Shown here piece after piece: positions 26,474 through 35,306 of a stretch of 64,000 bases of DNA. The notes beneath the pieces were generated by a model, which did no database searches, was not told where the DNA came from, and was given only the letters and a program-made list of their open reading frames with translations. Numbering within the stretch: the first letter of the stretch is position 1; the number at the start of each line of letters is the position of its first letter. Location of the stretch: contig NZ_FNOK01000018.1 in assembly GCF_900106995.1 (NCBI RefSeq), positions 1 through 64,000 on the forward strand, written 5' to 3'. The translations under genes and the position numbers were made by a program. This DNA is from Saccharopolyspora shandongensis (lineage in GTDB: Bacteria > Actinomycetota > Actinomycetes > Mycobacteriales > Pseudonocardiaceae).

Positions 26474-28255
26474 ATGCAGAGCGCCGAAACGGTGCTGGGT
26501 GTCCTGCGTGAGCGTGGCAGGCGTGGCCTGCCGTGTGATGAGCTGTATCGGCAGTTGTTCAACCCGCAGTTGTATCTGCTGGCCTATGGGCGCATCTACT
26601 CCAACCATGGGGCGATGACGCCTGGGACCTCCGGGGAAACCGTGGATGGCATGTCGCTGGGCAAGATCGAGCGCATCATTGATGCGCTGCGCCACGAGCG
26701 CTACCGATTCAGCCCCACCAGGCGGATATATATCCCGAAGAAAAACGGGAAACGCAGACCGCTGGGCTTGCCGTCGTGGTCGGACAAACTGGTCGGTGAG
26801 GCGGTACGCCTATTGTTGGAGGCGTATTACGAGCCGACCTTCTCCGACCGGTCACACGGTTTCCGTCCCGGCCGGGGATGCCACACCGCGCTGCGCGACG
26901 TGGCCAACACCTGGACCGGGACGACCTGGTTCATTGAGGGAGACGTCTCCGACTGCTTTGGGAGTTTCGATCATCAGATCATGCTGTCCAGGCTGGCGGA
27001 GAAGATCCAGGACAACCGGTTCCTGCGCCTGATGCGTAACATGCTCAAGGCCGGATACTTGGAGGACTGGGTATGGAACGCGACGTTGAGCGGGGTTCCG
27101 CAAGGCGGCGTGGTCTCGCCCGTCATGTCCAACATTTACCTGCATCGACTGGACGAATTCGTCGAGACACTGCTCATCCCGGAATACACCCGAGGGCGGA
27201 TCAGGAAGCAAGACACTGAGTACGCCCGGGTGCGTGCGGCACGAGACCGAGCGCACAAGCGCGGCGACCGCGTCACGGCGCGGGAACTGCGTAAGCAGTT
27301 GCGCGGTATGCCCAGTGGGGATCCCCGCGACCCGGGCTTCCGGCGGCTGCACTACGTCCGGTATGCCGACGACACCCTTTTCGGTTTCGCCGGACCCAAG
27401 GCCGAAGCCGAGGAGATCAAACAGCGCCTGACGACATTCCTGCATGATGACCTCAAGTTGGAACTCTCGTCCGAGAAGACGTTGATCACGCACGCCCGTA
27501 CAGGGTCGGCGAAATTCCTCGGCTACGAGATCACCGTGCTCCACAACGACCGCAAGGTCACCCGTGGCCGTCGCAGCGCCAACGGCGTCGTCAGCCTGCG
27601 GGTGCCGGAATCGGTGATCAAAACCAAGAAAGCCCCCTACCTGTCGCGCGGGAAACCCGAGCGCAGGCCCCATCTGATCAACGAGGACGACCACACCATC
27701 GTCAACACCTATGGGGCCGAGTGGAGGGGCATCGTCCAGTACTACCTGCTGGCCGGGAACGTCCATCGTCTCTACCGACTGCTCTGGGTCATGGAGACCT
27801 CGCTGCTGAAGACCCTGGCCAACAAGCACCGCTCGTCGGTGTCGACGATGGCCCGCAAGTGCGCGGCCACCGTCAACACCCCGCACGGGCTGCGCAAGTG
27901 CTTCGAGGCCAGGTTTGAACGCAGCGGCAGGAAGCCACTGGTCGCACGGTTCGGCGGCATTCCTTTGAGAAGGCAGAAGGACACGGCGATCTCCGACCGT
28001 GTCCTGGTCCCGGGAGTCGTCCGCCATAAGGAGTTGGTCACCCGGCTCCTGGCGGATCGTTGCGAACTCTGCAAGGGCACGGACGGCATCTCGGTGCACC
28101 ACGTCCGACAGCTCGCAGACCTCGACCGACCAGGACAGCCACAGCCGGAGTGGGCGCAACTGATGGCACGGCGGCGGCGCAAGACCCTGGTGGTCTGTCG
28201 CGAGTGCCACAATGCAATCCACTCTGGACAGCCCGCTCCGCGTCTCACGCAGTAG
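26474..28255 (+). CDS. ltrA: Group II intron reverse transcriptase/maturase with HNH endonuclease
   Basis: 593 residues from ATG 26474 with GGAGG 9 bases upstream. Order of domains: reverse transcriptase blocks with RRIYIPKKNGKRRPLGLP, SHGFRPGRGCHTAL, GVPQGGVVSPVMSNIYL and catalytic YADD (VRYADDTL); maturase X domain with EWRGIVQYYLLAGN; and a C-terminal HNH/En domain with CELCKGTDGISVHH and CRECHNAIH. All catalytic residues I can check are present. The protein binds the intron RNA to assist splicing and retrohoming; the En domain nicks the target strand for primed reverse transcription. It is encoded inside intron domain IV. Confidence 0.95.
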   Translation: MQSAETVLGVLRERGRRGLPCDELYRQLFNPQLYLLAYGRIYSNHGAMTPGTSGETVDGMSLGKIERIIDALRHERYRFSPTRRIYIPKKNGKRRPLGLPSWSDKLVGEAVRLLLEAYYEPTFSDRSHGFRPGRGCHTALRDVANTWTGTTWFIEGDVSDCFGSFDHQIMLSRLAEKIQDNRFLRLMRNMLKAGYLEDWVWNATLSGVPQGGVVSPVMSNIYLHRLDEFVETLLIPEYTRGRIRKQDTEYARVRAARDRAHKRGDRVTARELRKQLRGMPSGDPRDPGFRRLHYVRYADDTLFGFAGPKAEAEEIKQRLTTFLHDDLKLELSSEKTLITHARTGSAKFLGYEITVLHNDRKVTRGRRSANGVVSLRVPESVIKTKKAPYLSRGKPERRPHLINEDDHTIVNTYGAEWRGIVQYYLLAGNVHRLYRLLWVMETSLLKTLANKHRSSVSTMARKCAATVNTPHGLRKCFEARFERSGRKPLVARFGGIPLRRQKDTAISDRVLVPGVVRHKELVTRLLADRCELCKGTDGISVHHVRQLADLDRPGQPQPEWAQLMARRRRKTLVVCRECHNAIHSGQPAPRLTQ

Positions 28256-28263
28256 TCACCGGA

Positions 28264-28297
28264 GAGCGACGTGCGGTGAAAGTCGCATGCGTCGTTC
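28264..28297 (+). ncRNA. Group II intron domain V
   Basis: A 34-base hairpin GAGCGACGTGCGGTGAAAGT plus CGCATGCGTCGTTC matches the domain V pattern (GAGCCGURUGCGGUGAAAGUCGCAYGCACGGUUC). It has the AGC catalytic triad, the GAAA tetraloop and the two-base bulge region. It lies 8 bases after the maturase stop. Confidence 0.9.
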
Positions 28298-29182
28298 GGG
28301 CTGGGGGCCGCTGGAAAAGGACCCGCACTGCGGGCACCTCGCCGGCGGCTCACCAGTGCTCTCTGGCACGGGCTGGCCGAGGCCGCCGGCAAGGAAGTCG
28401 CCGCCCACAGTCACTGCTGGGCCGGCGCGACCGGACTGCGGCAGGGACGGTTGGCCGAGACCACCCTCCAGCGCTGGCAACAGATCCACGACCTGCTCGA
28501 CGCAGGGGTGGGTCTGCTGGACTGCTCCCGCCGTCTCGGGCTGGCCCTCAACACGGTCAAGCGCTATGCCCGTGCCGAGACCCCGGAACGGATCCAGCGC
28601 GTCCCGAAATACCGGCCCACCCTGGTCGACCCCTACCGCGACCACCTCCGCACCCGCCGAGCCGAGGACCCGGGCGTGCCGGTCACACAACTGCTCGGTG
28701 AGATTCGCAAGTTGGGTTATCAGGGCAGTTCGAACCTGCTCTACCGCTACCTCAACCAGGGACGACACCTCGACGACCAGCCCCACCTCTCACCCCGCCG
28801 GGCCACCCGCCCGCTGCTGACCGAGCCACAGAACCTGACCACAGAGCAGACTGCCACCCGCGATCGCCTCGCCGCGGCCTGCCCCGAAATCACCGAACTG
28901 GCCACGCTCATCGGTTCCTTCGCCGCACTACTCAAACCCGCCGACGACAACGACGACCGGTTACGGGAGTGGATCACCCGTGCCCGCGCTATGGACCTGC
29001 TCCACGTGCATTCCTTCACCCGCGGACTTGATCAGGACCTCGCCGCCGTCACCGCCGCACTCACCCTGACCCACCACAATGGACGGACCGAAGGCGTCAA
29101 CACCAAAACGAAAATGCTCAAACGACAAACCTACGGACGCGCAGGCTTCAAGCTGCTCCGCCACCGCATCCTGCTCGCCTGA

Positions 29183-29369
29183 AACTCGGGCACTCCATCA
29201 CCACCGAAAGTGCGACAGAGCCAGATGGGTTGTGTATGAGATCACTTTGTGATTGGAGTACGGCCCATGACGGATATGCAGCAGCAAGGTCAGGATCCGT
29301 TGGGGACGGCTGCCGCGGAGTCGTCACCGTCGGCCCGGGAGACGGTCAATCAGATGCGACATCGTTGAG
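29183..29369. other. Region between the ISL3 copy and the toxin cassette
   Basis: It contains a short open frame from ATG 29267 (MTDMQQQGQDPLGTAAAES, stop at 29368) that may be the 5' stub of the toxin gene's original N-terminus, because the toxin frame follows directly after its stop one frame over. No other gene is visible. Confidence 0.35.
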
Positions 29370-29450
29370 GAAACAAGCCTGGAGCTCGCCGTCGTCACCG
29401 GCATCGCGTTTGTCGCTTCCCTGCTGACCACACCGGTCGGGGGTTTTGCG

Positions 29451-29978
29451 GTGGAAGGCGGTGCCGGGGCTGCAGTCCTGGACGCCGCGGGTGTGCGGAT
29501 GGCCGCAGTCGCTACGGAGTTCGTGATCGCCCTCGGTGGCGCGGTCACGACCGTGGTCGCCGTCGAAGCCAACGCCACTCTGGCCATGGCCATCAACAAC
29601 ACCCCCGACCCCAACGTCACCCAGACCGAAACCACCCAGGTCGGCGAACGGGTCGGCACTGGCGAGACGAGCGCACCGGAACTCAAGATCGACCGCAAGC
29701 AGATCGAGAAGAAATACGACCGACACGCACCCGATTTCGGCGTCGACAAGCCACGCAGTAAAGAAGCATTCGACGAGTTCGAGAACGCCATCCGCGACTT
29801 CACCCAAAGACCCGACCTCGAGCGCATGTCCGGCACCTACCGCGGAGACCCGGTGTTCTTCCAAGTCGACAAGAACACCGGGCTGTTCGTCATGCAAAAA
29901 CCCACCGGCGAGTTCCTCAGCGGCTGGCGACTCAACCCCGACCAGCTCACCAACGTCCTGACCAGAGGAAAGCTATGA
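29451..29978 (+). CDS. Colicin D-like tRNase toxin (C-terminal toxin module)
   Basis: 175 residues from GTG 29451. Coding sense in the same frame extends up to about 29370 (LELAVVTGIAFVASLLTTPV) without an ATG/GTG, so the N-terminus is uncertain. Residues about 90-175 match the colicin D catalytic domain: KYDRHAPDFGV, GTYRGDPVFFQVD, NTGLFV and GWRLNPDQLTNVLTRG. Colicin D family toxins cleave the anticodon loop of tRNA-Arg. The upstream hydrophobic, glycine/alanine-rich segment resembles the pre-toxin region of actinomycete polymorphic toxins. No secretion or trafficking domain is present, so it is an orphan toxin cassette or the remains of a longer protein. Confidence 0.75.
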   Translation: MEGGAGAAVLDAAGVRMAAVATEFVIALGGAVTTVVAVEANATLAMAINNTPDPNVTQTETTQVGERVGTGETSAPELKIDRKQIEKKYDRHAPDFGVDKPRSKEAFDEFENAIRDFTQRPDLERMSGTYRGDPVFFQVDKNTGLFVMQKPTGEFLSGWRLNPDQLTNVLTRGKL

Positions 29979-30027
29979 TGCCGCCAACACGGTGCGCCCA
30001 CCAATGCAACCAGCCAGGAGACAGAGC

Positions 30028-30309
30028 ATGAGCAACGACGTCGCCGACTACGTTGGGCTCATCCGCGCCTTCACATCGGGCAAGATCTCAGCACCCCGGT
30101 TCGAGGAACAGTACATGGCGATGTTCAAAGCAGCGACCCGCCACTTCCCCGAACCCATCTACGAGATCCTCAACGACCTGTTCCTCGACTGCGACGAATA
30201 CGTCGCCGACCCCGACCTCCGCGACGAAGACGACCTCGACGACCAGCAACTCCACGAACGTGCGACCGAGGCCCTGACCAAACTGGAAACCGGCCGCACC
30301 ACGAACTGA
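30028..30309 (+). CDS. Colicin D immunity protein homologue
   Basis: 93 residues from ATG 30028 with AGGAG 8-9 bases upstream. The product is acidic: DYVGLIRAFTSGKISAPRFE, then the ALFRD-like FLDCDEYVADPDLRDEDDLD and a C-terminal ATEAL helix. This matches colicin D/pyocin immunity proteins, which block the tRNase active site with an acidic surface. It lies 49 bases after the toxin gene in the same orientation, the standard toxin-immunity order. Confidence 0.8.
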   Translation: MSNDVADYVGLIRAFTSGKISAPRFEEQYMAMFKAATRHFPEPIYEILNDLFLDCDEYVADPDLRDEDDLDDQQLHERATEALTKLETGRTTN

Positions 30310-30424
30310 AGCCGATGCCGGGCGCCGCTTGAACACGAAACGGGTTAGAGCACCAGCTCCGGTGGGACCAGCAGTCCCGCTCCTCCATGTCTCGCAGTCC
30401 ACCACGATGCGGTAGTAGGGATCA

Positions 30425-31486
30425 ATGGGCCTCCAGCCAGGAACTGGGAACAGTGTGTTTGTCGGTGCGGCCGGTCAGTCGTGCAACCGTTCGAGTCCGC
30501 TGTGCCGTTTCCTCGACGACTGCCTGCCCCAACGGAATCTCATCGTTGAGCAGTGGACGCGTGAGCTCTCCGCCGAGCAGGACAGGCCTCTTCAGGTGCT
30601 CGACGGTGTCAATGCCAAATGGCTGGGATCCGCCGCCGACCTACGCATCGGCCTCGATCTTGGCGCCGATCCCGGGTACTGGAACCTGGTGTCATTCCTT
30701 CCCGCCGAGCATTACCGTGCGCTGATGGCCGCCGCCGGATTCACGACCATGCCACCGATCTCACCCCACGGCGGCGACGTGGATCCGCTGCTGCAGCACT
30801 GGCGACGAACGTCTCGCCCTACCCAGATCGATGAACAGCAGCGCGCAGCGCTTGGGCTGTGTCTGGACGCCGCCGAGCTGGATTCCCTGGGGCACCGCTG
30901 GGGCCCGACCCGCCAGCCTGACTATCGACGCTCGTTCTTCGTGGCAGTCCATGAGGACGACCCCGATCACACCTCTCAGCGGCGGCACGAACCCGCATTG
31001 ATCGATGCGTTCACCGATCTGTGGGATCTCTATCTGCGACAAGGCCGCGACCAACTCCACACCGAGGGAGGAACGGTCCTTACCTCTCCAGAACTCGCTG
31101 CCGGCTTCGCCACCGCCGACCTGATTACCGACCAGACCCTGATAGAGATCAAGACCGCAGCGCAACCCGAAACACTGCTGGACAAAGCCTTGAACCAGAT
31201 ACTCGGCTACGTCCTGTGCGATCGCGACGACGAGTTTCGGCTCCACACAGTGTGCCTCTACCTGAGCCGTCAAGCCAAAAGCCTCACCGTTTCCTTGGAA
31301 GACATTCTCCGAACCGCCACCCCAGGCCCCACCCCCCAATGGCAGTCGCTGCGAACGCAGTTCCAGGAAGCACTCGGCGACGACCTGCACCGCGCCGCTG
31401 AAAACGCCCGACCGGCCCAGCCTGGGAATCCACAGAGGACATATGGCAGCCCGGTTGTGCGACCATCTCAAGAAGCCGGGGATTAA
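30425..31486 (+). CDS. PD-(D/E)XK nuclease-like protein of unknown function
   Basis: 353 residues from ATG 30425 (start not supported by a strong ribosome site). A FATADLITDQTLIEIKT segment gives D232, E241 and K243, the D-x8-E-x-K layout of PD-(D/E)XK nucleases, placed in strand-turn-strand context and preceded by a helical region (EPALIDAFTDLWDLYL). The N-terminal 150 residues are not recognised. Position downstream of a toxin-immunity pair suggests a defence or DNA-processing protein. The fold assignment rests on one motif and could be wrong. Confidence 0.6.
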   Translation: MGLQPGTGNSVFVGAAGQSCNRSSPLCRFLDDCLPQRNLIVEQWTRELSAEQDRPLQVLDGVNAKWLGSAADLRIGLDLGADPGYWNLVSFLPAEHYRALMAAAGFTTMPPISPHGGDVDPLLQHWRRTSRPTQIDEQQRAALGLCLDAAELDSLGHRWGPTRQPDYRRSFFVAVHEDDPDHTSQRRHEPALIDAFTDLWDLYLRQGRDQLHTEGGTVLTSPELAAGFATADLITDQTLIEIKTAAQPETLLDKALNQILGYVLCDRDDEFRLHTVCLYLSRQAKSLTVSLEDILRTATPGPTPQWQSLRTQFQEALGDDLHRAAENARPAQPGNPQRTYGSPVVRPSQEAGD

Positions 31487-32138
31487 CCACAAAAACAGCT
31501 TGATCACCACCTGATCGGCCGCATGCCCAGAGGCTGGTGGCGTCGACGCCGGCCGGACCGGCTCCCCAGTCTTCCCAGCCGAGGATGTGGAAGTGCGGAG
31601 CCGCGATGTTCTGCCAGGCAAGGTCACCATGAACGGCTCGCCACGGCGGGGCCGTCACCAGTTCAGTCTCATCGGCACGCCACATCCACCCACGCCCGCG
31701 GTCGACCCAGGAAACTCCTTGGTGCCAGTCTGGTTTGGCCATCCTCCTGCAGCACCGAGCACAACTCCAGACGATTCCAGCCCGCTCGCCAAACGTCTCC
31801 AGGCGCTGCGCGGTCAGCCGAACACAGGTGCCTCGCTGGCTCGGGGCTCCGACCGAGCACCGCTTCATCACCGCCCGGTCGCGATCGAGCACGACGCCCA
31901 ACCGCCACCTCAGCACGATCGACTGCTTCGCGAACCGGCTGTCGGCGATGGCGGTATCAAGGTCGACGAGGTCGTGGAAGACGTTCACCTGCTCAGGTCG
32001 GTGGTGAAACCACGTCTGGAGTGCGGGGGCGACCTAGCGCTCGAACCAAGCGCCGACGCGCGCCGCCGAACCGCCGTACTTGGCCGCGCCGTCATCGTCC
32101 AGTGACGCGCCCGGGATCCCGTGGTGGATGATCGGCAT
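31487..32138 (-). pseudogene. Phosphotransferase-like (APH fold) pseudogene
   Basis: It starts at ATG 32136-32138 (MPIIHHGIPGASLDD). After GAWFER an in-frame TAG at 32034-32036 interrupts it; the same frame resumes VAPALQTWFHH and runs through WMWRADETELVTAP to AVHGDLAWQNI and LGWEDWG. HGDxxWxN and the WEDWG strand are the catalytic and metal sites of this fold. It is a relative of the gene at 47206-48081, and the beginning is also found as a stub at 8171-8205. The 3' end decays after about 31560. Confidence 0.65.
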
Positions 32139-32549
32139 GTCCCGTCATCGTCCCGGGCAGCGGCCTTATGCTGTGGAACAGCGAGGACCCATCGAAGCTG
32201 GCCAGCGACATCGGTTCCGGCATCGAACGACTGGCCTGGCTACTCACAGGCGGACATCCGTGTCCTCGACGCCGTGCGGACTGCGACTCTTATCGTCGGC
32301 ACCGGCATCTGCCCTGCCTCACGCGGACCTGGTAGCGCCGTTCGCCGTCTGCTCCGCAACGAAGCCGAGCGCATCGACGGGCTTGGGCTGAGCAGGATCG
32401 TCCGGTGGGCACACGCCTACTGGAGTGGAATCGTGCCGTTACCGGTACCGTGGCCCGAGGTCTGCCGCATCCTCGACACAGAAGCGGCAAGCGGGAAGGA
32501 ATCGCGCTCCGACTGACAGGGTGGCATTCCGCCTGGAACACGCAACAGG
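32139..32549. other. Region without a supported gene
   Basis: A + strand frame from about 32260 to 32516 (LDAVRTATLIVG, NEAERIDGLGLSRIVRWAHA) is protein-like but has no clear start, and I do not recognise it. It may be the end of a degraded gene. Confidence 0.3.
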
Positions 32550-33137
32550 ATGGTCGGGCCGTATCCTCCAACCGTGACGACGGTCGGGCGGGCGTACGAA
32601 CTGGCGGAAGCACTTCTGCGCGAGAATCTGCCGCGAAGGTGGGAACACACACGGGGCGTTGCAACCTGCGCCAGGCGGCTCGCGCCTCTCATAGGGGACT
32701 TGGGCGAAGTCCTGGAGACAGCGGCCGTGTTGCACGACATCGGGTACGCACAATCGCTTGTGGACACCGGTTTCCACCCACTCGACGGTGCACGCTATCT
32801 CCGGGCGGTTAACGCGGCAGATGATCGCGTCGTACGGCTGGTGGCGAACCACTCCTTCGCTCTCCTGGAGGCGGAGGAACGCGCGCTCCGAGCGGAGTTA
32901 GCTGGCGAGTTCCCGTTGCTTGACGATCCGCTGCTCGTGGACGGGTTGGTGTATTGCGACATGACCACCACGCCGGATGGCGAGCGTACGGCGCCGGAGG
33001 AGCGGATCGGCGAGATCCTAAGCCGCTACGGCGCGGATAGTGTCATCGGGCGTTTCATCCGCCGGGCCGCACCCGAGATCCACAGCAGTGTGGCCCGGGT
33101 GCGGGCAGCAGCGGACGCAGCCGGTGTGATGCTCTGA
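32550..33137 (+). CDS. HD-domain phosphohydrolase
   Basis: 195 residues from ATG 32550, with a GTG at 32574 as an alternative start. The metal-binding motif is complete: RWEHTRGVA (His), AAVLHDIGYA (His-Asp), a GFHPLDGARYL helix and VANHS (distal His), with an Asp in YCDMTT. HD-domain proteins hydrolyse nucleotides or cyclic nucleotides. It faces a Nudix gene tail-to-tail across 6 bases. The substrate is unknown. Confidence 0.85.
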   Translation: MVGPYPPTVTTVGRAYELAEALLRENLPRRWEHTRGVATCARRLAPLIGDLGEVLETAAVLHDIGYAQSLVDTGFHPLDGARYLRAVNAADDRVVRLVANHSFALLEAEERALRAELAGEFPLLDDPLLVDGLVYCDMTTTPDGERTAPEERIGEILSRYGADSVIGRFIRRAAPEIHSSVARVRAAADAAGVML

Positions 33138-33143
33138 CGGCGT

Positions 33144-33611
33144 TTACCCCAGGTAGGGGTAGGTGCCGGCCAGGTAGTGCCCGATCTGTTCGTGCATGCT
33201 CGGGTGGATATCGAGTGTCCCGAGGTCATTTGGATGCACCCAACGCACCCCGTCCGCCTCGTCGTTGATGGTGGGCTTGCCGCCAACGGGACGGCCGATG
33301 TAGACGACTTCGAACTGCTGCCGGATCTCCCCGTCGGTGTACGCGACGATGTGCTCGGGGTTCGAGTAGACGCCGAGGAAGCCGGTAACCTCCGCGATGA
33401 TGCCGGTTTCTTCCTCGCACTCGCGCACGGCGCACTGTGCCGGGCTTTCGCCGATGTCCTGGGCGCCTCCGGGCAGAGCCCACTGACCGGTATCGCGTCG
33501 CCGCTGGAGGAGGATTTCGGCCTCGCTGTTCACGACGAGCATGTTGCTGGCGGGGATCAGAGTGTTAGCTTTGGGGGCTTTCGGGTCGTAATAATACTCA
33601 GTTCTGCCCAC
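33144..33611 (-). CDS. Nudix hydrolase
   Basis: 155 residues. The Nudix box GGAQDIGESPAQCAVRECEE plus TG at residues about 48-70 is complete, with the catalytic REcEE glutamates. It probably hydrolyses a nucleoside diphosphate derivative or damaged nucleotide. Its start (33611) overlaps the end of the XRE regulator gene by 14 bases, so the two are translationally coupled and probably work together. Confidence 0.9.
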   Translation of the reverse strand: MGRTEYYYDPKAPKANTLIPASNMLVVNSEAEILLQRRRDTGQWALPGGAQDIGESPAQCAVRECEEETGIIAEVTGFLGVYSNPEHIVAYTDGEIRQQFEVVYIGRPVGGKPTINDEADGVRWVHPNDLGTLDIHPSMHEQIGHYLAGTYPYLG

Positions 33612-34368
33612 TGCTGTTGTGCTCCTGACGATCGGGCGCCCACGGGCGCGCTACTTTCCAGACAGCCTCGAAGCCCTCGCCATACCGCTGGAACCACTCG
33701 GCATTATCCGTCCGCCTGAGCTGGAAGAGCGGATTCGCGCTAGCTGGTTGACCCCATATATGGGGGTTGACCATGAGCAGGTCGTCATAGCGGAAGAGCG
33801 AGGTGTAGAGCGTTGTGTCGTGCAGCCGGACCTCACAGCCTGGGTGGCTCGCAAGGCCCCGGTAGTAGGTGAGCGAGGCTCTGATCTTGGCTGCCAGGGT
33901 GTCGCCGATTCCCTCCTCGCGTCCACGGGTCCGTACCGCCTCTCCCTCCGGATCGCCGAAGCACAGCCGCACTCGTACGCCGGCCTGCGCACGCTCCTGG
34001 AGCATGCGCTCGACGTGGGGGTTCGTCTGGGCGAAGAAGGTGCCCGAGTACACTAGGACGTCGATCTGCTTCATTGTCCCTAACATCAGGGAGATCCACA
34101 CGTCGCGAGGGACGCTCGCCCGGTTCGGGTAGGTGTCGACGATCTCGGACTGAGAGGCACCGAAGCGCGATGTCTTCTGGCCTGCGTCCGGCCACAGGTA
34201 TGCCTCGTCCACCTTGAGCAGGTTGGCGACGGTCCAGCGGTGTCGACGGTGAGGAATCCGGCCGCTGATCCAACGGCTGGCGGTTTTGGGGTCGACGGTG
34301 CAGGCTTGGGCCACTTCATCTACGGATAGCCCGCGTTGCACGAGTGCTGAACGAAGTCGCTCATTCAC
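33598..34368 (-). CDS. XRE-family regulator with C-terminal phospholipase D-like sensory domain
   Basis: 256 residues. The N-terminal HTH spans about residues 1-55 (LVQRGLSVDEVAQACTVDPK then TASRWISGR). The C-terminal about 190 residues contain LMLGTMKQIDVLVYSGTFF, GVRVRLCFGDPEG and a LMVNPHIWGQ stretch, resembling the inactive phospholipase D-like or nucleotide-sensing domain of actinomycete regulators found beside Nudix genes. It is divergent from the HAD pseudogene at 34465 and may control it and the cluster downstream. Confidence 0.75.
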   Translation of the reverse strand: MNERLRSALVQRGLSVDEVAQACTVDPKTASRWISGRIPHRRHRWTVANLLKVDEAYLWPDAGQKTSRFGASQSEIVDTYPNRASVPRDVWISLMLGTMKQIDVLVYSGTFFAQTNPHVERMLQERAQAGVRVRLCFGDPEGEAVRTRGREEGIGDTLAAKIRASLTYYRGLASHPGCEVRLHDTTLYTSLFRYDDLLMVNPHIWGQPASANPLFQLRRTDNAEWFQRYGEGFEAVWKVARPWAPDRQEHNSSGQN

Positions 34369-34464
34369 TCAGCTAAGCCAACCGGACCGTTCTGCTTGCC
34401 GCAAGACCATTTTCCGATATCGCGGTAGAACAGCGGAACCTGCGGGTCTGCCTACTCTGGTGGT

Positions 34465-35179
34465 GTGCCGCTCATTATGCTCTGGACATCGACCACACCC
34501 TGATCGAGAACTCCGGTGTCAGCAAGGAAATCTACGCGGCGGCCTTCGCGGCTACCGCCGGACGTACCTCTGTCCGACCGGCCCGTACTGAAGGCCGGAC
34601 CGACCGCGTGATCCTCGCCGAGATGTACCGGGAGCACGGGATGGAACTGCCAGCATGGGAGCGCATTGCGCTCGCGCTGGAAGCTGCGGGCCGAGCGTGA
34701 AGTGGACCTCGTGGAACGCGGCCATGCTCTCCCTGGCGCGCGTGAAGCTCTCGCGGCGGTGGCGGCGGAACGAGACATGGCCTCTTCCGTGCTGACCGGG
34801 AACATCTCCGCCAACGCGCCTGTGAAGCTGCGGGCCTTCGGCCTTGACGTGCTTCTGGATATGGAGTGCGGGGCGTACGGCGAGCACTCGGTGGATCGCG
34901 AGGCCCTTGTGAAGGTGGCCGCGATCACATTCAGGAGGCCCACGGCCTCCTTCCGACAGCCCTGTCGTTCTCATCGGGGACACCCCCTCGTGACGTCCGG
35001 GCCGCCTCGATTCCGATGCCCATGTCGTCGCCGTGGCTTCCTGGATACACAGTGTCGAAGAACTGCGGTCAGCGGGGGCTTCCGTCGTCCTCCGCGAACT
35101 GTGCGATGTTTCCGCGTTGGTGAGCCACCTGCAGACCTCGGCTCACGTCTCGGACTGGAAACGTCCCGGGACGTCCTGA
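34465..35179 (+). pseudogene. HAD-superfamily hydrolase, several frameshifts
   Basis: Starting at GTG 34465, one slip near 34478 brings in ALDIDHTLIENSG (motif I). The frame runs to about 34697, where a TGA would end it. A second frame then gives VERGHALPGAREALAAV, SSVLTGNIS (motif II Thr/Ser) and VKLRAFGLDVL to about 34918. Further slips near 34920-34990 break motif IV (VLIGDTP). The final frame has DAHVVAVASW and ends at 35179. At least four one-base changes are needed, so it is dead unless sequence quality is poor. A functional HAD gene occurs in the operon downstream (39941). Confidence 0.7.
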
Positions 35180-35306
35180 AGAAATCACCGGAGGGCGTTC
35201 GGCGTCCCGGTGTGCCACGGGAGCCTCTCCGTGTAGTCGTCGACGAATTCCTTCACAGACCGCCGACGCGCTACTGCCCCTCCGGCTGACTGGACGGAGT
35301 ACGCGC

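Larger units (their letters stand above)
25942..28353 (+). mobile_element. Group II intron, about 2.4 kb, complete
   Basis: It begins GTGCGCC (the GUGYG-type 5' end), carries a full maturase gene, a domain V hairpin and a short domain VI, and ends in ...CTCAC, matching the AY 3' end. Boundaries were chosen because they both fit the intron ends and exactly restore the ISL3 reading frame. 25942-26473 would fold into domains I-III and the start of IV. As all parts are present it may still be mobile and self-splicing. It is inserted in a transposase gene in sense orientation, a common choice for bacterial introns. Confidence 0.85.
25559..29182 (+). pseudogene. ISL3-family transposase, 5'-truncated and split by a group II intron
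   Basis: Exon 1 (25559-25941) encodes the IGIDDFALRRG-like segment GIDDFALRRGQDYATVLID with the first catalytic Asp, then VEVVCRDGS and VQVADRW. Exon 2 (28354-29182) continues LWHGLAEAAGKEV and runs to the TGA at 29180-29182 with the C-terminal ARAMDLLHVHSFTRGL and GVNTKTKMLKRQTYGRAGF typical of ISL3. Joining 25941 to 28354 restores one uninterrupted frame of 403 codons (tgg-ca|c-agt). The zinc-finger N-terminus, about 100 or more residues, is missing, so the transposase was already truncated before or after intron entry. Confidence 0.8.

Noticed and set aside
26852..28222. Long minus-strand frame opposite the intron maturase
   Set aside because: The plus strand has all RT/maturase motifs; the antisense frame is a GC-skew artefact.
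28451..29182. Independent transposase gene starting inside the ISL3 copy
   Set aside because: It is exon 2 of the intron-split ISL3 transposase, continuous in frame with exon 1 after splicing.
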